60,413 nucleotides of DNA from an uncultured Erysipelotrichaceae bacterium (GTDB lineage Bacteria > Bacillota_I > Bacilli_A > RF39 > UBA660). How positions within the stretch are numbered: position 1 is the first letter of the stretch; every line of letters starts with the position of its first letter. Below are positions 42,997 through 51,246 of the stretch, in pieces. Location: positions 1 through 60,413 of the forward strand of contig CACXGO010000021.1 of the NCBI GenBank assembly GCA_902767245.1, in the 5' to 3' direction. Under the pieces are notes generated by a model. It searched no databases, had not been told where the DNA came from, and worked only from the letters and a program-made list of their open reading frames with translations. The translations under genes and the position numbers were made by a program.

Positions 42997-45255
42997 TTAT
43001 TTAGTTGGATTATTATTTGGATTATTATAATCATTTTTATTAAAATCATTTATAGTCAAAAGTCTTATGGCCATATCATAAAGAATATTGTGCTTAAGAA
43101 TTTCAAAAATCTCATCGACATCTTTTGCATCTTTTACATTTTTATATGTTTTTTTAGAAACTTCGCCATTTTTATAAGCACTGAGAGCAACATATGGTAA
43201 TGTATCAATCATTTCTTTATATTCTAAAAGCAAAATTAAATTTGAAAATCCAATATGTTCAGAGGTTATAAAAATAATTTCTGGTTTTGGAGTAAAAAGA
43301 ACATTCCAATTGTCAAGATTAGTAGGTGTATAAAAATAGTTTAATATTTCATTAATTGGTAAAAATAAATCCAAACATTCATTGACTATAAAACTTCCGT
43401 TTGATAATAACAAAAAATTAGGATTATGAAACATTTTTACAATATGTTTTGAAATTTCTGCGGCTGAGGCGCATTTTGTGTGTAATCCTTCCAATTGAAC
43501 TTGCAAATATTGTTCATAACGCTGTAAATATGCCCTTTGTACTTTGCCAGATATTTTTGACGACGCAAAAACATAATCATCAATTATCACTGGTGGATTG
43601 ACTTTGAAAGCATTAATACTTTTTGAAAAAATTAAACATTTATAATATTCCTTTACAAGATTCGGAAAATTTTCAATTCTATCAACTTTGAGATAAGGCT
43701 GAATAGTATTTTCATCAACAGGTGTTATGTATATTTCAGTTTGCAATTGATTAGAAAAATACGATTCAATATAATTAGTAATATATGTTTTTCTATTTAA
43801 TTTAATTAATTCACTTTTTCGACCTAACACATATAATTGATTATCTATATATATTCCAAGATCTCCAGTATTCTTATTACGATATAAAATGTTTAAATCT
43901 TTGTCAACTACTACATCTTTTTCATATTTACTACTAACTGTTAAACATGGAGTATAGCCAAACAAATCTTTTGGCACTACAATTTCTTTTGTAACACCAT
44001 TTTCAATTTCATAAAATGTTTTTTTATCATATGTGTAATAAACCTTACCGATTTCATAGTCTCCAACATTTATATAACAAGTTTTAAGATCTTTTTCATC
44101 ACAATAACAGATAACACCATTGGCCTCCGTTGAACCATATAGATTTGTAAATACTCCCTTAGGAATAGATGGAATTTTCCTGCGCATTTTTTTAATTACT
44201 TCTTCTGAATTAATTCCACCTGCCATATATATATGGTGAATTGAGGAAAGGTCGACTCCGTTTAAATCAGCATTAGCTAAATATTTCATAATATTTCTCG
44301 GGAGCATCATTGAATCTGCTTTCATTTCAGTTCCATTAAATAATTTTAATAAAGTCAACTGATTACCACTAATCATCTGATAATCTGGGTGACATTCTTT
44401 GATAACTAATTCATTTTCATCTATATAAGTCTTATTATAAAAAATTCCATCATATTTTTTTCTTTTATAAAAAACCAAATTAATCAAAGCTGGATTAGCT
44501 GTTGATAAAAAATAGCGTTTTTCAATATATTTATTTTCAAAATTTTTTTTCAAAAACTTGTTCATATTACCAGCAAAATAAATAGATTCAAGATTAAAAT
44601 TTTGATCTAATAATATTTTATTATTATGAACTATTGGGTTCACAATGTTAGTTAATAATCCTGAAATATTTGCACATGATATATAACTATAAAAAACCCC
44701 ATCTTTTTCTCCATACTGAATAGGTAATTTAATTAGGTCTTCTTCTTTAATCAAATTAAAATGAGGTGATAGTCCTTCACTACCACTTGAACAAATAATA
44801 AGTTTAGAGCCAGGCTCATTTTCTCCATCTAATTTTTTATCATAATCTTGTATAAGATTTAGATAATTTTGGACAATTTTATCTTGCATTTCGGCACCTT
44901 TTGCTAAATCACCATATTCAATATAAGGCAACGATTCCTCCTTTAATAAATAAACATTTTTAGCATCAATTATTACAGGAATTGCACCACACTCTAATAA
45001 TGCAATAATTGTCGCAATTGAATTGATTGAATTATCTACAACAATATATTTTCTTCTTCCAGCAATTGGCTGAAGCGTATATTCTGGATCATTATATAGT
45101 TTAATATATACATCAACTAAATATAAAAGTTCTTGGTATGATTTTGCTACATAATTAATAGTAATATTACTATTTTCTCTTCCAATCATTACGATTTTAT
45201 TTTTTAATTTAGAATCTTCTGCCTTTTCTTTTAGTAATTTATAAATAATACTCAT
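42997..45255 (-). CDS. ANL-superfamily adenylate-forming enzyme, paralogue 1
   Basis: A 752-aa soluble protein with ANL motifs in order: A3-like ICSSGSEGLSPHFN near residue 152, A5 LYGSTEANGVIC near 375, A7 NTGDLGIY, A8 LGRKSELIKLN and A10 SKISGKVQR with the catalytic Lys. The usual Lys in the A3 loop is replaced (PHF instead of PKG). An extra 150-residue C-terminal domain is unrecognised. It would activate a carboxylic acid as an acyl adenylate; no carrier-protein, condensation or CoA domain is attached. Paralogue 2 lies just upstream with the same architecture. GGGGG precedes the ATG. Substrate unknown. Confidence 0.78.
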   Translation of the reverse strand: MSIIYKLLKEKAEDSKLKNKIVMIGRENSNITINYVAKSYQELLYLVDVYIKLYNDPEYTLQPIAGRRKYIVVDNSINSIATIIALLECGAIPVIIDAKNVYLLKEESLPYIEYGDLAKGAEMQDKIVQNYLNLIQDYDKKLDGENEPGSKLIICSSGSEGLSPHFNLIKEEDLIKLPIQYGEKDGVFYSYISCANISGLLTNIVNPIVHNNKILLDQNFNLESIYFAGNMNKFLKKNFENKYIEKRYFLSTANPALINLVFYKRKKYDGIFYNKTYIDENELVIKECHPDYQMISGNQLTLLKLFNGTEMKADSMMLPRNIMKYLANADLNGVDLSSIHHIYMAGGINSEEVIKKMRRKIPSIPKGVFTNLYGSTEANGVICYCDEKDLKTCYINVGDYEIGKVYYTYDKKTFYEIENGVTKEIVVPKDLFGYTPCLTVSSKYEKDVVVDKDLNILYRNKNTGDLGIYIDNQLYVLGRKSELIKLNRKTYITNYIESYFSNQLQTEIYITPVDENTIQPYLKVDRIENFPNLVKEYYKCLIFSKSINAFKVNPPVIIDDYVFASSKISGKVQRAYLQRYEQYLQVQLEGLHTKCASAAEISKHIVKMFHNPNFLLLSNGSFIVNECLDLFLPINEILNYFYTPTNLDNWNVLFTPKPEIIFITSEHIGFSNLILLLEYKEMIDTLPYVALSAYKNGEVSKKTYKNVKDAKDVDEIFEILKHNILYDMAIRLLTINDFNKNDYNNPNNNPTK

Positions 45256-45273
45256 TAAAAATACCCCCTAGCA

Positions 45274-45320
45274 CATATTTTCTTGGCAAATATAATATTA
45301 CTTTAGTATAATTTTGTCAA
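45274..45320 (-). promoter_or_regulatory. Duplicated promoter/leader of adenylation gene 1
   Basis: TTGACA (45315-45320), 17 bases, TATTAT (45292-45297) on the minus strand. The 29 bases at 45274-45302, which include the -10 and run into the transcript, are identical to those before adenylation gene 2, and so are 17 bases around the -35. Confidence 0.8.
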
Positions 45321-45325
45321 ATTAA

Positions 45326-45350
45326 AAGAAACAATTTATTATTGTTTCTT
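45326..45350 (-). terminator. Terminator of adenylation gene 2
   Basis: On the minus strand AAGAAACAAT, loop AATAA, ATTGTTTCTT, then TTAATTT; it touches the stop codon and runs directly into the next gene's -35. Confidence 0.75.
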
Positions 45351-47640
45351 ATTCAAATAATTTATGAATTTTTTCACGTTGCTCTTTTGATAAAATTATA
45401 CGCACTGGTGGTATATCATCAAATGCATGCGGATCAGAATATCTTATATGTTTTATTAAATATTCTTTATATTTCTTTAAAAAGTTCTTAGTTAATTGAT
45501 CTAAATCATTTCTATCAATTTTATGATCAAAATAAACATCTTTATATTGAAAATTGTCAATTGTTTTAGCATTTTTATATATCATATATTTTGTAAAACA
45601 ACTATCTTTATAGTCTTCTACTAATTTTTCATCCAATTTTTCAGTAAATTCTTCATCAACAAAAAATAATATTTGTGGCTTTATATGTAAAACAATGATT
45701 CCTTTTTCATCATCAATATCAATGACATCAAACAAATAATTAATTGATTCATAATAAGGGAAAAAGAAATTATCTTTTAAAGTTATACTGAAGCATAATT
45801 CTTCATCAATTGGTGTTACTTCATAATCGCTAAAGTATTTTCTAATAAATTCTTGACCCAATCTTCTTAAATTTTCACAATAATCTCCCATAAAATTATT
45901 ATATTGTATTTCTGAATATTTTCTTAAACCAATCAATTTTGCACGCGATACTTTCCCAGATATTTTTGACATTGGAAAAACATGATCATTTAAAAGTACA
46001 GGATGATTAATATTCATATTTTGAAAAAAATCTATTATTTTTAGGGCTTTTTTATATAGTTTAAGCCCTTCTTCAAAATGATCTTTACTATAACATAAAT
46101 ATGGTTGAATTGCTTCACCATTTGGATCTTTAATACAATAAACTTTTATTCCAAGCATCCTTGATAAATGCTGTTCAATATAAATTATATTATAATCTCG
46201 ATCATATATTTTTACTAAATCACTTTTTCGACCTAAGATATATAATTGATTATCAATATAAACCCCTAAATCACTAGTAATATTATTTTTATATTTAATA
46301 TTGATGCCATCAACTATTATATCTGGAATCAATCCTTCACTAACACTTAAATATGGTGCAAATTCAAAAGCACTATATTTTTTATTAATTTCTTTAACCT
46401 TACCATTTTGTAATCTAAAAACATGTTTTTGATCATAACTATATTCAATTATTCCTTTTTTAAATTTAGAAATATTAATATAGCAAGTTTTTAATTTTTC
46501 TTCTCTACAACTACAAATAACCCCATTTGCTTCCGTTGAACCATATAAATTTGTAATTATTCCTTCAGGAATTGATGGAATAATTCTTCTAACATTATTA
46601 ATTATTTCTTGAGAATTAATACCTCCTGCTAAATAAATTCTTTTAACACATGAAAAATCCAACTTTGATGTATCAATTTTTTTCAAATATTCCAAAATAT
46701 TTCTTGGAAACATCATAATATCTGGCATAGTATCAATATTACAATATTCAAAATCATTAGCAACGCAAAATTCTCTATAACCTTTTTTCCACTCTAGTAC
46801 TCTAACTTTGTTATTCTCAATAATAATATGATCATTAATACTCCTCCTTAAAAGTAAATAATGCATAAAATCAAAATCGTGAATAGAAAATATATAATCT
46901 TTTTGTTTAAATTTTTTATATATTTCGTGCTCTATAACACTCTTTTCCTCACGATTGAAATAATATCCTTCTAGATTAAATGATTCTGATAACATAACCG
47001 TACAATCGTTAACAATAGGATTAACAATATTAGTAAGAATTCCTGAAATGTTAGCACATGATATATAACTATAAAAATGACTTTCATTTTCGCCATATTG
47101 ATTTGGAAGATTAATTAAGTCACTTTCTTTTATTAAATTTAAATGTGGTTTTAAACATTCACTACCAGATGAACAAATAATTAACTTCCCACCTTCAGAA
47201 GTTTCATAAGGTAGTTTTTCATTACTATTAAGATAATCACGAATATAATTTGAAACCTTAATAAGAAATTCGTCAAATTCATTTTCTAAATTCCTACTTG
47301 AATAAATATGTGGCAAATAATCTGTTTCTTCTATTTCAAGATTTTTATAATCAACTAAAACAGGAATGACATTAAGTTTTAAAAGTGCAATCGTAATAGC
47401 TATTGAATTGATTGAATTATCAATAATTACATATTTTCGTTTCCCAATATCATTACTAGTTACATAACCAGCTTCTTGCAATTTATTAATATATATATCA
47501 ACCATTTTTAAAAGATCCGCGTATTTTAAAGCGGCATAATCCAAAGTATTCTTACCTTGATTTACTCTACCCATTATAACGTGTTTATCATTATATTTTG
47601 GATTTTTTGCTTTGGCTTTTAAAATCTCGTAAAATGTCAT
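45349..47640 (-). CDS. ANL-superfamily adenylate-forming enzyme, paralogue 2
   Basis: A 763-aa paralogue of the downstream enzyme with the same order: A3-like ICSSGSECLKPHLN, A5 LYGSTEANGVIC, A7 reading NITSDLGVY (TGD changed to TSD), A8 LGRKSDLVKIY and A10 SKISGKVSR. The C-terminal 170 residues are extra and only weakly similar to those of paralogue 1. The two may have different substrates or form a heterodimer. Start at 47640 (MTFYEILKAKAKNP) follows AAAGGTGGTG; a longer frame begins inside the leader. Its own promoter and terminator make it a separate unit from gene 1. Confidence 0.78.
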   Translation of the reverse strand: MTFYEILKAKAKNPKYNDKHVIMGRVNQGKNTLDYAALKYADLLKMVDIYINKLQEAGYVTSNDIGKRKYVIIDNSINSIAITIALLKLNVIPVLVDYKNLEIEETDYLPHIYSSRNLENEFDEFLIKVSNYIRDYLNSNEKLPYETSEGGKLIICSSGSECLKPHLNLIKESDLINLPNQYGENESHFYSYISCANISGILTNIVNPIVNDCTVMLSESFNLEGYYFNREEKSVIEHEIYKKFKQKDYIFSIHDFDFMHYLLLRRSINDHIIIENNKVRVLEWKKGYREFCVANDFEYCNIDTMPDIMMFPRNILEYLKKIDTSKLDFSCVKRIYLAGGINSQEIINNVRRIIPSIPEGIITNLYGSTEANGVICSCREEKLKTCYINISKFKKGIIEYSYDQKHVFRLQNGKVKEINKKYSAFEFAPYLSVSEGLIPDIIVDGINIKYKNNITSDLGVYIDNQLYILGRKSDLVKIYDRDYNIIYIEQHLSRMLGIKVYCIKDPNGEAIQPYLCYSKDHFEEGLKLYKKALKIIDFFQNMNINHPVLLNDHVFPMSKISGKVSRAKLIGLRKYSEIQYNNFMGDYCENLRRLGQEFIRKYFSDYEVTPIDEELCFSITLKDNFFFPYYESINYLFDVIDIDDEKGIIVLHIKPQILFFVDEEFTEKLDEKLVEDYKDSCFTKYMIYKNAKTIDNFQYKDVYFDHKIDRNDLDQLTKNFLKKYKEYLIKHIRYSDPHAFDDIPPVRIILSKEQREKIHKLFE

Positions 47641-47660
47641 TTTATTCACCACCTTTAAGG

Positions 47661-47707
47661 CATATTTTCTTGGCAAATATAATATTACTTATCAATTTTT
47701 TTGTCAA
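47661..47707 (-). promoter_or_regulatory. Duplicated promoter/leader of adenylation gene 2
   Basis: TTGACA (47702-47707), 17 bases, TATTAT (47679-47684) on the minus strand. The conserved downstream segment TTTGCCAAGAAAATATG is shared with 45274. Confidence 0.8.
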
Positions 47708-47710
47708 ATT

Positions 47711-47733
47711 AAAAGCACTATAAGTGCTTTTTA
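47711..47733 (-). terminator. Terminator of mnmA
   Basis: AAAAGCACT, loop of three, AGTGCTTTT; overlaps the mnmA stop and leads directly into the adenylation gene 2 promoter. Confidence 0.75.
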
Positions 47734-48828
47734 TAAATACCAAAGTTTTTGACCATTTTTTCTTACTTCTTTTATAATTCCCCCACCAAGACATTCTTCG
47801 CCTAAATAAAAAACACATGCTTGTCCCGGTGTTACCGCTTTTACACCTGCAGGATATCTAACTAAAACTTCATTATTATCTAGAAATTCTAACTCAACAT
47901 CATTGTCAGGTTGACGATATCTAAATTTAGCTGTACATTTATTTGGTCTTTCATCGCTTATCCAATTGACTTGCTCAATGATAGCTTCAGTTGTAATTAA
48001 ATAATCTTCTATGTCAGAAACATACAAAATATTTTTTTCTAAATCTTTTCCAACGGCGTAAGTTCGATCTTCATTACCTCCAAGATTTAATCCTTTTCTT
48101 TGACCAATTGTATAATACATAAGTCCAATATGCTTAGCAATTACTTCATTTGTTTTGATATCAACTATATCTCCAGGAATATTTGGTAAATAATTTTCTA
48201 AAAATTTAGTAAAATTTCTTTCTCCAATAAAACAAATCCCCGTCGAATCTTTTTTATTTGCTGTTATCAAACCATATTCTAAAGCAATTTCACGCACTTT
48301 TGGTTTTTCCAAATCTCCAATTGGAAATAAAACATTTGATAACTGTTTTTTACTAAGTTGTGATAAAAAATATGTTTGATCTTTATTACTATCAACTGCC
48401 CTTAAAAGTTTACCATCTTTAATTCTTGCATAGTGGCCAGTTGCTATATAATCTGCACCAAGCTTTTCTGCTTCTTTGACAAACATATCAAATTTTATAT
48501 ATTTATTACACATAATATCAGGATTTGGAGTACGACCATTTTTTAACTCACTCAAAAAGTATTCAAATACATAATCCCAATATTCTTTTACAAAATCTAC
48601 ACGATGTAAAGGAATTTCTAGTTTTTCACAAACCTTTAAAGCATCATTATAATCTTCTTCTTGTGGGCATATATTGTTATTTAAATTTGGATTACCTAAA
48701 TAGTCATTATTAATTGAGCTATCCCAATTACGCATAAAAAGGCCTATTACTTCATAGCCTTGTTTTTTTAATAATATGGCAGCAACGCTACTATCTACGC
48801 CACCAGACATCCCAATAACAACTTTCAT
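47731..48828 (-). CDS. mnmA: tRNA-specific 2-thiouridylase
   Basis: A 365-aa enzyme that thiolates U34 of tRNA-Lys, -Glu and -Gln. The PP-loop [14 protein letters not shown] near residue 7, the first Cys in [12 protein letters not shown], the second in [15 protein letters not shown] and the C-terminal [17 protein letters not shown] are intact. Start at 48828 follows GGGTGAATTAT and an extended -10. A sulfur-donor partner (IscS type) is not in the window. Confidence 0.96.
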   Translation of the reverse strand: MKVVIGMSGGVDSSVAAILLKKQGYEVIGLFMRNWDSSINNDYLGNPNLNNNICPQEEDYNDALKVCEKLEIPLHRVDFVKEYWDYVFEYFLSELKNGRTPNPDIMCNKYIKFDMFVKEAEKLGADYIATGHYARIKDGKLLRAVDSNKDQTYFLSQLSKKQLSNVLFPIGDLEKPKVREIALEYGLITANKKDSTGICFIGERNFTKFLENYLPNIPGDIVDIKTNEVIAKHIGLMYYTIGQRKGLNLGGNEDRTYAVGKDLEKNILYVSDIEDYLITTEAIIEQVNWISDERPNKCTAKFRYRQPDNDVELEFLDNNEVLVRYPAGVKAVTPGQACVFYLGEECLGGGIIKEVRKNGQKLWYL

Positions 48829-48845
48829 ATAATTCACCCGAACAA

Positions 48846-48854
48846 ATTATATCA
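48846..48854 (-). promoter_or_regulatory. Extended -10 promoter of mnmA
   Basis: TGATATAAT on the minus strand, 17 bases before the ATG. Confidence 0.7.
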
Positions 48855-48860
48855 CAAATC

Positions 48861-49436
48861 TTATTTAAAAAACAAATTAAATAAAAATGGATTTAAATAA
48901 ACTTGATAAACAATAACAATTAATAAAATTCCAAACAAGATTCCAAAAATTTTATTGTAATCTACAAAAATATTTTTAAAATTTATTTCACGTTTTTTAA
49001 ATAAAATTTTAAAAAACATAAATGAAGAATTAAGGGCATAAATAGCAAGCAAAGCATAAATAAAAATACTCACAATTTGGCTTGGAAAAACATATAAAAA
49101 TGCTTTTAAAATTGCATCTTCTCCACCTAGTTTAACAATTGCTGAAACACTCAAACTTAAAAGAAACATTTTAATAAAATAAATAAATACTATAAAGCCT
49201 GAGCCAAACATTGAAAGACCAAAAATCCATATTAGAATAAATATAAGTAAATTTAATAAAATAATATTAATAATAGAATATTCGCTATTAATAAAATAAG
49301 CATCAATATATGTTTTTATTAGCTCTTGATCATTAACTCCTAATTTAAAATAAAAAATTGCTCCGGCAATAACAGCAATAATTGATAAAACAATAAAAAA
49401 TAATTTATAATTCTGAGGAATGCTTATTTTTTTCAT
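48861..49436 (-). CDS. spoIIM: SpoIIM-like stage II sporulation membrane protein
   Basis: A 191-aa membrane protein with five or six helices. The central block IFGLSMFGSGFIVFIYFIKM, followed by AFLYVFPSQIVSIFIYALLAI, resembles SpoIIM (family pattern of a G-rich helix then a short loop and P-x-x-I/L helix). SpoIIM works with SpoIID and SpoIIP in engulfment and is usually the SigE-controlled scaffold of that complex. The other two are not in the window. ATG after TTGGTGATACT. Identification rests on the pattern of hydrophobic blocks, so moderate confidence. Confidence 0.7.
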   Translation of the reverse strand: MKKISIPQNYKLFFIVLSIIAVIAGAIFYFKLGVNDQELIKTYIDAYFINSEYSIINIILLNLLIFILIWIFGLSMFGSGFIVFIYFIKMFLLSLSVSAIVKLGGEDAILKAFLYVFPSQIVSIFIYALLAIYALNSSFMFFKILFKKREINFKNIFVDYNKIFGILFGILLIVIVYQVYLNPFLFNLFFK

Positions 49437-49521
49437 AGTATCACCAATAAATTTTATTATTTAAAAACTTTTTTATTCCATTTTTTTATTATTTATATTA
49501 TAATTAATAATGAGGTGCAAT

Positions 49522-49677
49522 ATGGAAAAAGTAGAAAAGAATAAAAAAAAGAAAACAAGTTTGAAAAAAAGAATTAAAAATATAAATTGGACACGTATTC
49601 TTGCCTTAATACTAGTAATAACTATGTTAGCAAGCTTTGTTGCTGGCTTACTAGTTTATGTAAGTAGGTCAAAATAA
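49522..49677 (+). CDS. 51-residue Lys-rich single-pass membrane protein
   Basis: A small plus-strand gene with TATAAT (49499-49504), GAGGTG before the ATG and a terminator after the stop. The product has a strongly basic N terminus (MEKVEKNKKKKTSLKKRIKN) and one helix at about 25-47, ending VSRSK, so the N terminus is likely cytoplasmic. It resembles DUF4044-type small membrane proteins but I cannot confirm this. Function unknown. Confidence 0.68.
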   Translation: MEKVEKNKKKKTSLKKRIKNINWTRILALILVITMLASFVAGLLVYVSRSK

Positions 49678-49702
49678 AAATATAACAAAAGTTATATTTT
49701 TT
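49678..49702. terminator. Shared terminator downstream of the 51-aa gene
   Basis: AAATATAAC, loop AAAA, GTTATATTT, with T-run; also serves the minus-strand gene ending at 49692. Confidence 0.85.
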
Positions 49703-50654
49703 TATTTATTGACATTAATGGATTTCTAAGTGGTCTTTTTTGATAACCTAAATTTTCTTTTCCTTCATAATTTACTTGATTATCATTTCCAACTAAAAAA
49801 TTAATGTAATTTTCAAAGGTATATTGAGTTTCAAAAGAAAAATCACCAGTTGATTCATAATATAAACCATTTCTAAAAGATATAGTAAAAGCATCTAAAT
49901 ATCTTTTTAAGACTTCTTCATCAAGTTCTATAAACCCATCCTGTAAAATTTTAAGCGCAATATTTTTACTTTTTTCATCCATTGTCATAAATATTCCTGG
50001 ATCACTTTCAAAAATATCAACAACGCCTATTCTTTCTAAGTTATTTCGGTGTTCATAAAAAAATTGCGAATATGTCAAATCAACCAAATATCTCTTTCCT
50101 TGATATTTCATTATATTGAAGCAATGATAACCACATTTATTATATAATTCATCATTCTTTGAAAATCCCGGATAAATTTTTATTATTTGTGACTTAACGC
50201 CATATTTATCACACACTCTTTTTATATATTCAGAAGCAATTAAACAATTATTAGTTAAATCAAGTTCTTGAATTGTAGGTTTATAAGTAGCTGTTTTGTA
50301 CTTATCTATTAAATACTTCCTTCCTAAATAAACTAAATATGTTACAAATTCAAAATCTTTTATACTTATATTGGGATTATATATAGTTTTATAATCCAAA
50401 ATTCTATTCCAATATATGCTACGAATTTTATTTCCTGCACATAGTAAACTATATCTTAAATTGTCATAAATATAACTCATACTATCATTTTTAGTATCAT
50501 AATACTTATTTGATATAAATTTGATATATTTATACATTATAGTTAATATTTGGTTAAGATTTTCTTTGGTAATCATACTTTCATATTGCATTAAAATAGC
50601 TTCATCTTTAATATATTCCTGCCATAATGCATTTTTTTTACCGAATGCTTCCAT
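49692..50654 (-). CDS. Hypothetical protein with putative Cys-His-Asp triad
   Basis: A 320-aa soluble protein I cannot assign. The middle looks like a papain/transglutaminase fold: Cys in LTNNCLIASEYIKRVCDKYG, then His in CGYHCFNIMKYQGKRYLVDL and the Asp of VDLTYS, with the spacing expected for a Cys-His-Asp triad. The first 130 residues are helical, and the C-terminal 30 are basic. No signal peptide. GGGGG precedes the ATG; the gene stands alone. A cysteine hydrolase or transglutaminase-like activity is inference only. Confidence 0.6.
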   Translation of the reverse strand: MEAFGKKNALWQEYIKDEAILMQYESMITKENLNQILTIMYKYIKFISNKYYDTKNDSMSYIYDNLRYSLLCAGNKIRSIYWNRILDYKTIYNPNISIKDFEFVTYLVYLGRKYLIDKYKTATYKPTIQELDLTNNCLIASEYIKRVCDKYGVKSQIIKIYPGFSKNDELYNKCGYHCFNIMKYQGKRYLVDLTYSQFFYEHRNNLERIGVVDIFESDPGIFMTMDEKSKNIALKILQDGFIELDEEVLKRYLDAFTISFRNGLYYESTGDFSFETQYTFENYINFLVGNDNQVNYEGKENLGYQKRPLRNPLMSINKKI

Positions 50655-50744
50655 AAATCCCCCTTAATAAATTGATATTATATAATTAATATAATAAAAA
50701 TGCAAATCTGGATACTTTATTATATTGTATTATAGCATATTTAA

Positions 50745-50766
50745 AAGCAGATTAATCATCTGCTTC
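50745..50766 (-). terminator. Terminator with the ssb stop in its loop
   Basis: On the minus strand AAGCAGAT, loop GATTA, ATCTGCTT, then TTAAA. The last codons of ssb (Glu-Ala-Asp-Asp-stop) form the first arm and loop. Confidence 0.8.
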
Positions 50767-51087
50767 ACTTCGTTTACTTGATAAAAAAGTAACTTTTTCT
50801 GCAACAAGTTCCATTATATGTTGATTATGATCTTCAGCTTCTATTGTTCTTGTTTGCAATCTTCCTTTAATGCCAACCAAATCGCCCTTTTTAACATATT
50901 CCACTGTATTTTCAGCTACACCTTTCCATAAAACGCATGAAATAAAATCTGTATCATATTCACCATTTACATTCTTATAACTTCTTGGAACAGCTAAAGT
51001 TAAATTGGTAACTTTATTACCATTTTCAGTTTGATTAAGTTCAGGGTCTCTAACTACTCTTCCAACTATTACAGATTGATTTAACAT
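50752..51087 (-). CDS. ssb: Single-stranded DNA-binding protein
   Basis: A 111-aa OB-fold protein: MLNQSVIVGRVVRDPELNQT, TLAVPRSYKNVNGEYDTDFI and SCVLWKGVAENTVEYVKKGD are typical of bacterial SSB. It lacks the long linker and the DDDIPF-type tip; it ends SSKRSEADD directly after the OB fold, so it is more like a short SsbB than SsbA. That would weaken binding of partner proteins. AAAGGAGG before the ATG; the longer frame is discarded. A second ssb may exist elsewhere. Confidence 0.93.
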   Translation of the reverse strand: MLNQSVIVGRVVRDPELNQTENGNKVTNLTLAVPRSYKNVNGEYDTDFISCVLWKGVAENTVEYVKKGDLVGIKGRLQTRTIEAEDHNQHIMELVAEKVTFLSSKRSEADD

Positions 51088-51182
51088 TTTTTTCCTCCTT
51101 TCATTGAAATCAAGTTTAGCATTATTAAAAATAGAAATCAAAGCACTAAATCTACATATTTGCTTTATTTTTTTAACAAAAA

Positions 51183-51212
51183 AAACTTATTTTTTTTCTA
51201 TAAAATAAGTTT
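51183..51212 (-). terminator. Terminator after sufB
   Basis: On the minus strand AAACTTATTTT, an 8-base loop, AAAATAAGTTT, then T-run, about 35 bases beyond the sufB stop. Confidence 0.78.
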
Positions 51213-51246
51213 CTTTAAAATTATAATTTACAATATTTGAAAACTA

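Noticed and set aside
42997-47640. Non-ribosomal peptide synthetase
   Set aside because: No carrier-protein Ser motif, condensation or thioesterase domain was found in either protein or its neighbours.
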